From Candidatus Daviesbacteria bacterium GW2011_GWA2_42_7 (GTDB lineage: Bacteria > Patescibacteriota > Microgenomatia > Daviesbacterales > UBA10151), in assembly GCA_000997105.1 (NCBI GenBank), contig LCEJ01000006.1, forward strand, positions 1 through 39,972: 39,972 nucleotides of DNA, read 5' to 3'. Shown in pieces: positions 6,675 through 13,621 of the stretch. The translations under genes were made by a program, and so were the position numbers. Position 1 is the stretch's first letter; each line of letters starts with the position of its first letter. Below the pieces are notes generated by a model. It was not told where the DNA came from. It was given only the letters and a program-made list of their open reading frames with translations, and did not search any database.

Positions 6675-6908
6675 TTCTATAAGAACCAACTTCTTTTCCC
6701 TTCTCCAACCTTTAATTTCTTTTTCCCTTTTGGCAGCTTTATATTTATTCACGAGCTGCTCCAATACACTAGCCTAACAGGCAACCTTGCTTTTGTAGAA
6801 AGCACTTGACCGCTATTATGCTCCACCAGCCTCTTCTTAAGACTCCAAGTTATCCCTGTATAAAAGCTACTATCATTACACCCCAAGTATATAGACAAAG
6901 TAGGGCAT
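6663..6908 (-). pseudogene. GIY-YIG nuclease pseudogene (two frameshifts)
   Basis: On the minus strand an ATG at 6908 begins MPYFVYIL and stops after GV. Continuing in the next frame gives SFYTGITWSLKKRLVEHNSG and ARLPVRLVYW before another stop. A third frame then gives KYKAAKREKEIKGWRREKK. Joined, these form a complete GIY-YIG protein of about 80 residues (GIY element, YTGI, conserved Arg, REKEIKGW tail). Two frame breaks make it non-functional unless they are sequence errors. It lies between tRNA-Gly and tRNA-Phe. Confidence 0.7.
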
Positions 6909-6949
6909 AATATGGGCTTGCCCTGAGGCCGCCATAGGCGGCCGAATGG

Positions 6950-6966
6950 GTGCCACAGCCAGGAAT
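6950..6966 (-). repeat. duplicated 3' end of tRNA-Phe
   Basis: GTGCCACAGCCAGGAAT here is identical to 7096-7112, which is the 3' end (acceptor and T stem) of tRNA-Phe on the minus strand. After these 17 bases the two copies diverge. A duplicated tRNA 3' end is what integrase recombination leaves behind, although the 145 bases between hold no integrase. Confidence 0.6.
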
Positions 6967-7053
6967 GAGTCTCGCTTCGCTCGTCTCCCCCGACATACGT
7001 CGGGGTCGAACCGCTCCGATTTTATCGGAGCTGGAATTAGATTCCTTCGACTG

Positions 7054-7095
7054 TAAAAATTTAACAAGCTAGTGAAAAACTAGCTTGTTAAATTT
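7054..7095 (-). terminator. terminator after tRNA-Phe
   Basis: AAATTTAACAAGCTAG and CTAGCTTGTTAAATTT form a perfect 16-bp inverted repeat around TGAAAAA. On the minus strand it follows tRNA-Phe directly and ends in a T run (AAATTTTTAC), so it probably ends the Leu-Leu-Val-Phe tRNA transcript. Confidence 0.7.
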
Positions 7096-7096
7096 G

Positions 7097-7169
7097 TGCC
7101 ACAGCCAGGAATCGAACCCGGATAAGACGCTCTTCAGGCGCCCGCCTTGACCAACTTGGCAACTGTGGC
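7097..7169 (-). tRNA. tRNA-Phe (GAA)
   Basis: Acceptor GCCACAG/CTGTGGC, anticodon stem GGCGC/GCGTC with loop CTGAAGA giving GAA, T arm with GGTTCGATTCC. CCA is not encoded. Its 3' end is duplicated at 6950-6966. Confidence 0.95.
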
Positions 7170-7203
7170 TCTTCGCTTCGCTCGACGTTCGTCGGGAGAA
7201 GGG

Positions 7204-7277
7204 TGGACCCGAGAGGACTTGAACCTCTGACCTCCTCAGTGTAAATGAGGCGCTCTGACCAACTGAGCTACGAGTCC
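7204..7277 (-). tRNA. tRNA-Val (UAC)
   Basis: Acceptor GGACTCG/CGGGTCC, anticodon stem CCTCA/TGAGG with loop TTTACAC giving TAC, T arm AGAGGTTCAAGTCCTCT. CCA is followed in the genome by CC only, so a full CCA is not encoded. Confidence 0.95.
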
Positions 7278-7293
7278 AATTTTACCATACCTG

Positions 7294-7376
7294 TGCCGAA
7301 GAGAGGAGTCGAACCTCCACGAGCTTGCGCCCACAACGTTCTGAACGTTGCATGTCTACCATTCCATCACTTCGGC
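7294..7376 (-). tRNA. tRNA-Leu (CAG)
   Basis: Type II tRNA. Acceptor GCCGAAG/CTTCGGC, anticodon stem CAACG/CGTTG with loop TTCAGAA giving CAG, long variable arm around GGGCGCAAGCTC, T arm GGAGGTTCGACTCCTC. Confidence 0.95.
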
Positions 7377-7395
7377 ATGTTTGCCCTTAGTCAAG

Positions 7396-7478
7396 TGCCG
7401 GGAAGAGGACTCGAACCTCCACGCCATTGCTGGCACATACACCTCAAGCATGCCTGTCTACCATTTCAGCATCCCGGC
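7396..7478 (-). tRNA. tRNA-Leu (GAG)
   Basis: Type II tRNA. Acceptor GCCGGGA/TCCCGGC, anticodon stem CATGC/GTATG with loop TTGAGGT giving GAG, variable arm around GTGCCAGCAATGGCGT, T arm GGAGGTTCGAGTCCTC. Its first 21 bases overlap the end of the LAGLIDADG ORF upstream. A TATAAT at 7492-7497 lies 13 bases before it and may be the -10 box of the tRNA transcript. Confidence 0.95.
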
Positions 7479-8099
7479 TTTTTGCCTAGATATTATACCT
7501 AATGCATTCATAATTTTCGAGTGTTTTCTTCCTAAACACAAAATATCTGCATTATAATAAAGCTTATTTAAGAGTAGGACAGAGCTTTTTTTAGCATATT
7601 CCAGAGTAAAAACATTAGCTCGAAAACGTATTTTACCTTTAATTCTATAAAGTTGCTCTACCTGATCACTTAGCCACTCTAGATGTTTCTTGCTAGCTGA
7701 AGTAAAGCTGGTATATAACTGAAAACTGCTTTTCCAGCGCGGGTCAAAATAAGAATATGTATAACCATCACCATCTAAACAACCCCTTAAAAAATCAGCA
7801 AAAAATCTACTTGGTATTTTAAGCTCCCCAATAGTTTTAGATTTAGCAGACGTCAGACCAATACTGAGCAAGAATCTGTAGAGTTTTACGTTACTAAACT
7901 GCACAAAGTAATAGCGTTTCTGCGAGTAGCCTGAAGATTTTGATCCTATTTTACTTGTAATCCCAACTGCATGTAAGAAATTTTTGACTTGATCTAGATC
8001 CTTAGAGGTAAAATCTAAATGTCTTCCATCTTTCGACAGACATCCATCGGTAGCAATTAACCCCACAGCATAAGCGAATTCAGCGGTCCACACCACCAC
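7458..8099 (-). CDS. LAGLIDADG homing endonuclease
   Basis: A 213-residue protein with two LAGLIDADG helices: AYAVGLIATDG at residues 9-19 (acidic Asp18) and FLRGCLDGDG at 103-112 (Asp111). That is one intact two-domain enzyme. Family members cut long specific DNA sites and spread themselves into them. The start is one of three consecutive GTG codons (8091-8099), after TATAATGAGG. The ORF ends inside tRNA-Leu(GAG): its last seven codons are read from the first 21 bases of the tRNA. No intron or intein context is visible, so it is free-standing, with the tRNA cluster as its likely home site. Codon use is AT-rich, in keeping with a mobile gene. Confidence 0.85.
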   Translation of the reverse strand: MVVWTAEFAYAVGLIATDGCLSKDGRHLDFTSKDLDQVKNFLHAVGITSKIGSKSSGYSQKRYYFVQFSNVKLYRFLLSIGLTSAKSKTIGELKIPSRFFADFLRGCLDGDGYTYSYFDPRWKSSFQLYTSFTSASKKHLEWLSDQVEQLYRIKGKIRFRANVFTLEYAKKSSVLLLNKLYYNADILCLGRKHSKIMNALGIISRQKAGMLKW

Positions 8100-8189
8100 C
8101 TCATTATATCATCCCTCAAGTTAATAGCGTCTACCATTAAATTTTCCGGCATGATCTTAACCTACCTATTTTACCAGTATTTGATCCAG

Positions 8190-8218
8190 TTGACAAAAGA
8201 TAAAAATAACCCTAATAT
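8190..8218 (+). promoter_or_regulatory. promoter for the glucosaminidase-like gene
   Basis: TTGACA (8190-8195), 17-base spacer, TAATAT (8213-8218). Predicted start near 8225, giving a leader of about 25 bases before ATG 8249. Confidence 0.75.
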
Positions 8219-8248
8219 TTTTGGCACTACTCTTTGGAAGACGGACCA

Positions 8249-8833
8249 ATGAGAAATATAAATTTTGCCCTAACCTGGTACACCACAACTATTTGCACGC
8301 TTGTATTTTCAATCCTTCTTTTAACTCATCTATCCTTTACCCGTCCGACAATTACACCTATAGGACAAAGCTACCAAAGCTACCGCGCACTGCCTACAAA
8401 CCTCACAACATTAACTACCCAAGAAGTAACTATCGGCAAAACCGATGCCCGTACATTGGTTATCTACCACTTCTTCAAACAAAACAATGCCCCCTTATCC
8501 CAAGCAGCCGAGAAATTTATAGAAGTGGCTGACAAATACAACCTGGATTTTAGGCTTTTACCTGCTATTGCCATGCAGGAGTCAAACGGGGGAAAGATTA
8601 TGCCCAACAACTCCTTTAACCCCTTCGGTTACGGAATCTATGGGGGTAAGGTTTTAAGGTTTACCTCTTTTGAAGAGGCAATCGAACGGGTGGGGCAGGG
8701 GCTTAAAGAAGATTATATAGATAAAGGCTTAAAAACACCTGACCAAATTATGGCAAAATATACCCCTCCTTCAATTGAAAAAGGAGGCCCCTGGGCAATC
8801 GGTGTTTCCTCTTTTATGGAAGAGCTCCACTAG
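8249..8833 (+). CDS. membrane-anchored glucosaminidase-like protein
   Basis: About 194 residues. An N-terminal membrane segment (roughly residues 8-29 from ATG 8249) anchors an external domain. The domain has FIEVADKYNLDFRLLPAIAMQESNGGK, with a likely catalytic Glu in the QESNGG motif, and NPFGYGIYGGKVLRFTSFEEAI, which resembles the glucosaminidase/lysozyme-like fold that cuts peptidoglycan glycan strands. ATG 8249 fits better than the TTG at 8234 because of the promoter position. A paralog follows at 9035-9634 with the same LLPAIA-x-ES core. The two probably remodel the cell wall. The exact bond cut is unknown. Confidence 0.7.
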   Translation: MRNINFALTWYTTTICTLVFSILLLTHLSFTRPTITPIGQSYQSYRALPTNLTTLTTQEVTIGKTDARTLVIYHFFKQNNAPLSQAAEKFIEVADKYNLDFRLLPAIAMQESNGGKIMPNNSFNPFGYGIYGGKVLRFTSFEEAIERVGQGLKEDYIDKGLKTPDQIMAKYTPPSIEKGGPWAIGVSSFMEELH

Positions 8834-8859
8834 ATTTAAACCCCTAAACTTTACCCTGA

Positions 8860-8922
8860 GTTTACCGAAGGGTTAATACTACCTTCAACTGGCCCTGAGG
8901 GGCCGCTCAGGCCCTCGAACGG
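8860..8922. repeat. hairpin-forming intergenic repeat (ACCCTGAGTTTACCGAAGGGT type)
   Basis: ACCCTGAGTTTACCGAAGGGT is an imperfect palindrome and is followed by GGCCCTGAGGGGCC, another. A related sequence, GACCCTGAGTTTATCGAAGG, lies at 31332-31351. This is a dispersed repeat family and is non-coding. Confidence 0.6.
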
Positions 8923-9018
8923 GAGCAAGGTCGAAGTATTAATACTGAGCAAGGTCGAAGTATTAATACTGAGCAAGGTCGAAGTATTAATACTGAGCAA
9001 GGTCGAAGTATTAATACT
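8923..9018. repeat. four perfect copies of a 24-bp tandem repeat
   Basis: Four identical 24-base units, each beginning GAGCAAGGTCGAAG and ending TATTAATACT, run from 8923 to 9018, followed by a partial fifth (GAGCC). Each unit contains the palindrome AGTATTAATACT. On the minus strand the unit is open in one frame and would encode SINTSTLL repeats, but that is a shadow. The array lies just before the start of the gene at 9035 and after a related hairpin repeat. Confidence 0.9.
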
Positions 9019-9034
9019 GAGCCAGGATTTTTTT

Positions 9035-9634
9035 GTGGTGAAAAATATGTTAACCAAAAAGCTTATTGCTTTACTTCTAACACCTATTCTCCTAATTAAT
9101 ATGCCTGCCCTGGCAGTAGAAAACGTGGAGCGAGACACTCCTAAAATTGAAAGCCGTCAGATGGATAAAAGGGCCGAAGTTTTACAAGGCTACCTTGCCA
9201 AATACAACTCACCAATGCAATACCAAGCACAGGACTTTATTGATGCTGCCGATGCAAGCGGTATGGACTGGAAACTGCTTCCGGCCATTGCCGGGGTTGA
9301 GTCAACCTTTGGTAAATTTATCCCTGGTGGATACAACGCCTGGGGATGGGGAGTTTATGGAAACCAGGCTATCTACTTTAAATCCTGGAGGGAAGGTATG
9401 TTTACCGTCTCAGCCGGACTCCGTAAAAACTATATCAATCGTGGTTTAACCGACCCTGCTTCTATTAACAGGATGTACTCCACATCTTCAAAATGGAGCA
9501 CTAATGTAACTTTCTTCCTTAATGATATGGAGAAATTCGAGGCCCAATATGAAAGAAAAAGGGGCCAGGCTGCCTCTATGCACTTAATTGCCCAAGCAGC
9601 CGGACAATCCGCCCAGCTTGCCATGAGCCGATAG
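9035..9634 (+). CDS. secreted glucosaminidase-like protein
   Basis: About 199 residues with a clear signal peptide: basic KKL, a hydrophobic core IALLLTPILLINM and a PALA-VEN cleavage site. The mature part has FIDAADASGMDWKLLPAIAGVESTFGK, with the likely catalytic Glu in VEST, and NAWGWGVYGNQAIYFKSWREGM, matching its neighbour at 8249-8833. The tail after residue 165 is helical and Ala/Gln-rich. GTG 9035 is used as start because AGGA lies seven bases before it; GTG 9038 or ATG 9047 would also keep the signal peptide. It was probably made by tandem duplication, one copy anchored and one secreted. Likely role: peptidoglycan cleavage. Confidence 0.7.
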   Translation: MVKNMLTKKLIALLLTPILLINMPALAVENVERDTPKIESRQMDKRAEVLQGYLAKYNSPMQYQAQDFIDAADASGMDWKLLPAIAGVESTFGKFIPGGYNAWGWGVYGNQAIYFKSWREGMFTVSAGLRKNYINRGLTDPASINRMYSTSSKWSTNVTFFLNDMEKFEAQYERKRGQAASMHLIAQAAGQSAQLAMSR

Positions 9635-9635
9635 T

Positions 9636-9665
9636 TTGACAAACCCATAATTAAAGGAGTATTAT
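9636..9665 (+). promoter_or_regulatory. promoter, near-leaderless
   Basis: TTGACA (9636-9641), 18-base spacer, TATTAT (9660-9665). The ATG at 9676 is ten bases further on, so the mRNA starts almost at the start codon. Confidence 0.65.
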
Positions 9666-9675
9666 ACCCCCTATA

Positions 9676-10062
9676 ATGGAAATAGAAACTATAAAATTCA
9701 ACCCTGGCGAAAAGTTAATTACCCGCCCGTTAGTTGAGAAAATCAGATACATTTTAAGTGGGGGAAGGTTGACTGTACAAGGTGACAGGAGAAAAACTAC
9801 CTTCAGGTTTGAATTAGGAGAAAGCAGTGTACTCCTATTAGGACAAGAGAATAGATCAGACTCGGGATTACTGAATGCCGATGTATGCATCTCTGCACCC
9901 AACGCAAGTTCAAAGATGACCGGCATCTCAGAAATTGAGCTTGTTGGAACTTTTAGACAGGTAGAGTTTATTCAAGAAACTATGTGCCACAAGCAATCAC
10001 TCATTATCCACAGTAGCGGCGGTTTTACCTCAAGAAGCAAAGTAGAAGCAGAATTACTCTAG
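9676..10062 (+). CDS. hypothetical protein
   Basis: A 128-residue soluble protein with no signal peptide or membrane segment. It alternates hydrophobic and charged residues (RYILSGGRLTVQG, FRFELGESSVLLLG, IELVGTFRQVEFI), suggesting an all-beta fold. I recognise no family. The promoter directly upstream supports the ATG. It stands alone between the wall-hydrolase pair and murT. Confidence 0.6.
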   Translation: MEIETIKFNPGEKLITRPLVEKIRYILSGGRLTVQGDRRKTTFRFELGESSVLLLGQENRSDSGLLNADVCISAPNASSKMTGISEIELVGTFRQVEFIQETMCHKQSLIIHSSGGFTSRSKVEAELL

Positions 10063-10079
10063 TATTAAAGCTAGTTTCA

Positions 10080-10109
10080 TCGACAAATAATATCCTAAAC
10101 TGGTAAGAT
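10080..10109 (+). promoter_or_regulatory. promoter for murT, leaderless
   Basis: TCGACA (10080-10085), 18-base spacer, TAAGAT (10104-10109), then six bases to ATG 10116. Confidence 0.55.
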
Positions 10110-10115
10110 TCACTC

Positions 10116-11402
10116 ATGGGGTATAAGCTTTTAGCCATCATTTTAGGCAAGGTTATTATTTATCTTACAAAGATCCTTAAAATCGGTGGGGGATCAGCAG
10201 CTCCCGGCTATTATGCACTTAAGTTTTACCCCAATTTAGTGGCTGAACTAACTAAAGATATCCCTAAAACTGTAGTCATCACAGGCACAAATGGTAAAAC
10301 CACCACCTCCCGCATGCTTTACTACTTTGCCAGGGAGCAGGGTTTAAAAGTTATCCGTAACTCCACCGGCTCGAATCTTGAACGCGGTATCGCCTCAACC
10401 CTAATTTCGAACTCACACATGTCAAGTGGGAAGCTAAAAAATGTGGACCTGGCCATTTGGGAACTGGATGAGGCTGCTTTTAACCAACTTGTCCCTGAGA
10501 AAATTAAGCCCGACATCATAATTTTTCTTAATGTTTTCAGGGACCAGCTGGACCGTTACGGCGAGATAGATTCTATTCTAAGAGGCTGGAAAAAGACTCT
10601 GGAAAAGATAGGCAAAGACACAACTGTGCTTATAAACGGAGATGACCAGAACCTGCTCGGGTTAAAAAACAGCATCAAATGCAAGGTGGAAACTTTCGGG
10701 ATAGAGGATTATAAGATAAAAGGGGAAGGGACTGTTAAAAAAATAGGGGAAGAGAAACTCGATTTAGAAGCCAAAAATGTCAATTTACTTGGGCTTTCAG
10801 GCACCAATTTTGATATCCAGGACAGACACGAAACCTGGTCCTTTTCCATACCCTTACCGGGGATTTACCATGTTTATGATTTTTTGGCAGCCTATATCAC
10901 CTCACAGAAACTCGGGATAGGGAGGCAAGCTGTAATTTCTGCTCTTGACCATTACTCCCCGGCCTTTGGCAGGGCAGAGAAACTGGATTTTGGGTATATC
11001 TTATTAATTAAAAATCCGACAGGGGCAACCCAGGTCTTGGAGACTCTAAAAGGGGAATTAAAAGTTGGGGACAGGCTGCTTTTTGCTTTAAATGATAATA
11101 TAGCCGACGGGACGGATGTTTCCTGGATCTGGGACAGTGAGTTTGAAATGCTGTCGGCTGTCAGCAGTCAGCTGTCAGCTATCTGTTCAGGCACCCGTGC
11201 AGAAGATATGGCTTTAAGGCTAAAATATGCAGGCTTGGAGCCTGAACAGATAATAATCCAGAGAGACCTTAAAAAGGCCCTCAAACAGGCTAGAGAGGGC
11301 CTAGGAGGCCGGCTCTTCATCTTGCCCACTTATACAGCACTCCTGAGATTGCAAAAGATTTTAGCCAGGGAAGGAACTAAAGAGCACTATTGGAAGGAGT
11401 AA
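10116..11402 (+). CDS. murT: lipid II isoglutaminyl synthase, Mur-ligase subunit MurT
   Basis: 428 residues. An N-terminal hydrophobic stretch precedes the Mur-ligase P-loop TGTNGKTTTS (residues 57-66). The C-terminal domain has LNDNIADGTDVSWIWDSEFE, the conserved acid-rich motif of MurT, and RAEDMALRLKYAGLEP, typical of the DUF1727 region. With GatD it amidates the D-Glu of lipid II to D-isoglutamine, using ammonia from glutamine and ATP. The four-Cys zinc ribbon found in many MurT proteins is absent: only one Cys (CKVETFG) lies there. A repeat-like insert (LSAVSSQLSAICS, near 11150-11187) interrupts the segment before RAEDMAL. gatD follows after 136 bases. Confidence 0.92.
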   Translation: MGYKLLAIILGKVIIYLTKILKIGGGSAAPGYYALKFYPNLVAELTKDIPKTVVITGTNGKTTTSRMLYYFAREQGLKVIRNSTGSNLERGIASTLISNSHMSSGKLKNVDLAIWELDEAAFNQLVPEKIKPDIIIFLNVFRDQLDRYGEIDSILRGWKKTLEKIGKDTTVLINGDDQNLLGLKNSIKCKVETFGIEDYKIKGEGTVKKIGEEKLDLEAKNVNLLGLSGTNFDIQDRHETWSFSIPLPGIYHVYDFLAAYITSQKLGIGRQAVISALDHYSPAFGRAEKLDFGYILLIKNPTGATQVLETLKGELKVGDRLLFALNDNIADGTDVSWIWDSEFEMLSAVSSQLSAICSGTRAEDMALRLKYAGLEPEQIIIQRDLKKALKQAREGLGGRLFILPTYTALLRLQKILAREGTKEHYWKE

Positions 11403-11538
11403 AATAAAATATAATTTCTAATTCCTAATTAACCTAATTTACCTAAATAATGACCAAATGTCAGAATGTCTAATTTAGAAACTGGTAATTGGGATTTCTT
11501 TAGAAATTAGAGTACTTAGGAATTAGGTCAATTTAACT
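11403..11538. repeat. AT-rich repeat-word spacer between murT and gatD
   Basis: No gene. The 136 bases consist of near-copies of words such as CTAATTCCTAATTAACCTAA, AATTTAGAAA and AGGAATTAGGTCAATTT. The same words recur at 34637-34745 (between atpG and atpA) and 39498-39535 (after tyrS). It is an AT-rich dispersed repeat. Confidence 0.6.
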
Positions 11539-12324
11539 ATGAAACTAATAATAGGCCATCTTTACCCTGAATTAATGAATATCTATGGTGACATGGGCAA
11601 TATTATTGCTTTACAAAAACGCGCTGAATGGAGAGGGATAGAAGTCGTTATCAAAAAGTTTTCGATCGAAAACAAATTGAAACAAGGGAAAGTTGACCTG
11701 TTTTTCTTTGGCGGAGGACAGGACCAGGCACAGGAATTAGTAGCTGGGGACTTAGTAGCTAGTAGTAAGGGTAAAATTATTAAGAAAGAAGTGGAAAAGG
11801 GGGTACCGTTGCTGGCTATTTGTGGAGGGTACCAGCTTTTAGGGGAATATTACCAACCTCACAATGCGACAAAGCTGACAGGTATCGGCGTTTTTCCGGC
11901 TTACACAGTGGCAGGAGATAATCGTATGATCGGCAACATAGTAGTTCAGAGTTCATGGTTCACGGTTCATGGACAAGAGGAAACGTCTATGAACAATGAA
12001 CTACCAGCGAAGCATACTATGAACTATCTTGTTGGTTTTGAAAACCACTCCGGTAAAACTTTTCTTAAGGAAGGTGCCCAGCCTCTGGGCCAAGTAGTCA
12101 AAGGTTTTGGTAACAACGGGGAAGACCAAACCGAAGGATGTATCTACAAAAACGCTGTCGGGTCTTACATGCATGGCTCGCTTTTGCCTAAAAACCCGGG
12201 ACTTGCCGACTGGCTGCTTACTAAAGCCTTAGAGCTAAAATATGGCAAGGAGATTGCACTGGAGCCTCTGGATAACACCCTGGAAAACCTAGCCCACAAA
12301 GCAGCTGTGCTAAAATACTCTTGA
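11539..12324 (+). CDS. gatD: lipid II isoglutaminyl synthase, glutaminase subunit GatD
   Basis: 261 residues, a type 1 glutamine amidotransferase. The N-terminus (IIGHLYPELMNIYGDMGNI) is the usual GatD/CobQ-like opening. The nucleophile is Cys95 in LLAICGGYQLLG and the catalytic His is His212 in SYMHGSLLPKNP. It frees ammonia from glutamine for MurT. Residues about 137-162 (from SSWFTVHGQEE to KHTMN) do not look like the family; the DNA there (11943-12024) is made of the same GTTCATGG/GAACTATG words found between atp genes, so they look like a repeat-derived insert. The TGA stop is immediately followed by tRNA-Leu(UAG). Confidence 0.92.
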   Translation: MKLIIGHLYPELMNIYGDMGNIIALQKRAEWRGIEVVIKKFSIENKLKQGKVDLFFFGGGQDQAQELVAGDLVASSKGKIIKKEVEKGVPLLAICGGYQLLGEYYQPHNATKLTGIGVFPAYTVAGDNRMIGNIVVQSSWFTVHGQEETSMNNELPAKHTMNYLVGFENHSGKTFLKEGAQPLGQVVKGFGNNGEDQTEGCIYKNAVGSYMHGSLLPKNPGLADWLLTKALELKYGKEIALEPLDNTLENLAHKAAVLKYS

Positions 12325-12408
12325 GCCGGGATGGTGAAATGGTATACACGCATGGTTTAGGACCATGTGCCGCAAGGCATGGAGGTTCGATTCCTCTTCC
12401 CGGCACCA
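12325..12408 (+). tRNA. tRNA-Leu (UAG), CCA encoded
   Basis: Type II tRNA. Acceptor GCCGGGA/TCCCGGC, anticodon stem CATGG/CCATG with loop TTTAGGA giving TAG, variable arm around GTGCCGCAAGGCAT, T arm GGAGGTTCGATTCCTC, and an encoded CCA at 12406-12408. It begins one base after the gatD stop, so it is probably processed from the murT-gatD transcript. Confidence 0.95.
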
Positions 12409-12435
12409 CACCCCAAGATTACCCCGAAGTTTTAG

Positions 12436-12463
12436 TTGACTTTAGATTAGAAAGTGCTAGACT
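12436..12463 (+). promoter_or_regulatory. promoter, near-leaderless
   Basis: TTGACT (12436-12441), 16-base spacer, TAGACT within an extended TGCTAGACT (12458-12463). The predicted start lies between ATG 12464 and ATG 12476, so the second ATG is the more likely start codon. Confidence 0.6.
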
Positions 12464-12475
12464 ATGAGGCAAGAT

Positions 12476-13453
12476 ATGAGCAGTGTATCAAGCCAAACAT
12501 TAAATACTTCTAATCCTAAAGAAGTTAAAAAACAGCCTGTTCAACAAATCGGCGGCCGGATGGGTGATTTTGATGAGACGGAAAACTACTTTGAAACTTC
12601 AAGGTTTGTAAGTTCAGAAAACTTTGTTATGGAACCTGCCGCAGTAGTTGAAGCTGCAGAAACGATAATAGAAGGTACTGTTACAGTCAAAGCAGCAGAA
12701 GCTATTATTAGGGAAGCAGCAGTTGTAAACGCCGCAGAAAATATAATCCGGGAAGCAGCTGCCAAACCTATCCAGGAAGAAAACACCATCTATGGTGAAT
12801 ACCAAGGGTCTCTAGCTATCGGGGAAAGTATTAAACAATTCCTTGAACAAACTACCGAGCTTAAAGCAGACACTACTGGGCCAAGAGAGATCAATATATC
12901 CCCAAGTGACCAAAAAGAGGCCTTTGTAGGATTATTTTCAGCCGGGGCAGATACTATTAAGGACACAGCAAATAAGGTAATTTCAACTGCAGCCGATACA
13001 TTAACCACCACTGCAGGAGTGACCAAGGATATGGTAGTAAAAGATATTATGGGTTTGGGTAAGAAAGAAAGTCCCAAAACCAGGGAAGAAATAGAGAAAG
13101 CTAATGAAGATGCGGCACAGAGAGCCCATGAACAAAAATTCCAGATCAATTTAACTGTTCCTCACCCGGAGGTAAGTGTATTTGAGCTGGATAATAAGGT
13201 AGTCAGCAAGTCCCAACTTGAAGAAGCATTAGGTGCAAGGGTTACCAGTAGCCACATAGATGAAAAAGGGGGATTAAGGACATATATAAAAACAGAGGCA
13301 GAGAGAGTTCTGGGTGAGAAGGATAAGGAACAGGAAAACGCAGTCCAGAAAGCAAATACCCTGGCCGTGGCTACAAAAGACAAAGGTTTAGGCAGGGGAG
13401 GACTTGATAAGGGCACTGAAAACCCCAACCACTTCACCAAAGCCACCAGCTAA
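12476..13453 (+). CDS. Ala-rich repeat protein of unknown function
   Basis: About 325 residues from ATG 12476 (an in-frame ATG at 12464 overlaps the -10 box). It has no signal peptide and no Cys. Residues roughly 55-100 hold three imperfect repeats of the form V-x-AAE-x-II-x-EA, likely an amphipathic helix array. A second Ala/Thr-rich helix follows (AGADTIKDTANKVISTAADTLTTTAG), like the 11-mer repeats of LEA or apolipoprotein-type helices. The C-terminal third is charged and coiled-coil-like. No family was recognised with certainty. It could coat a membrane or bind a surface, but that is a guess from composition. Confidence 0.6.
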   Translation: MSSVSSQTLNTSNPKEVKKQPVQQIGGRMGDFDETENYFETSRFVSSENFVMEPAAVVEAAETIIEGTVTVKAAEAIIREAAVVNAAENIIREAAAKPIQEENTIYGEYQGSLAIGESIKQFLEQTTELKADTTGPREINISPSDQKEAFVGLFSAGADTIKDTANKVISTAADTLTTTAGVTKDMVVKDIMGLGKKESPKTREEIEKANEDAAQRAHEQKFQINLTVPHPEVSVFELDNKVVSKSQLEEALGARVTSSHIDEKGGLRTYIKTEAERVLGEKDKEQENAVQKANTLAVATKDKGLGRGGLDKGTENPNHFTKATS

Positions 13454-13463
13454 CCAATCTGTG

Positions 13464-13536
13464 TGGGCGGTACAGGATTCGAACCTGTGACCTTTTCTAC
13501 GTCAAAGAAACGCTCTACCAACTGAGCTAACCGCCC
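13464..13536 (-). tRNA. tRNA-Val (GAC)
   Basis: Minus strand. Acceptor GGGCGGT/ACCGCCC, anticodon stem TTTCT/AGAAA with loop TTGACGT giving GAC, T arm ACAGGTTCGAATCCTGT. CCA is not encoded. It lies alone, opposite to its neighbours. Confidence 0.95.
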
Positions 13537-13584
13537 GAACAAAACTATCTAAACCGCCCTTTCAACCGTAAATGTTACCATTAC

Positions 13585-13614
13585 TTGACTCAATCCTCAA
13601 GCTATGGGTACAAT
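13585..13614 (+). promoter_or_regulatory. promoter overlapping an apparent ATG
   Basis: TTGACT (13585-13590), 18-base spacer, TACAAT (13609-13614). The ATG at 13604 would lie upstream of the transcription start. GTG 13622, eight bases after the -10 box and in frame, is therefore the better start. Confidence 0.6.
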
Positions 13615-13621
13615 CAAAGGA

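Noticed and set aside
7245..7557. Plus-strand ORFs across the tRNA cluster
   Set aside because: They are antisense to clear tRNA genes.
8923..9018. CRISPR array
   Set aside because: The units are directly adjacent with no variable spacers, and no cas genes are in the window.
8851..9138. Minus-strand ORF with SINTSTLL repeats
   Set aside because: It is only the 24-bp tandem array read in an open frame; it has no start signal and overlaps a supported gene.
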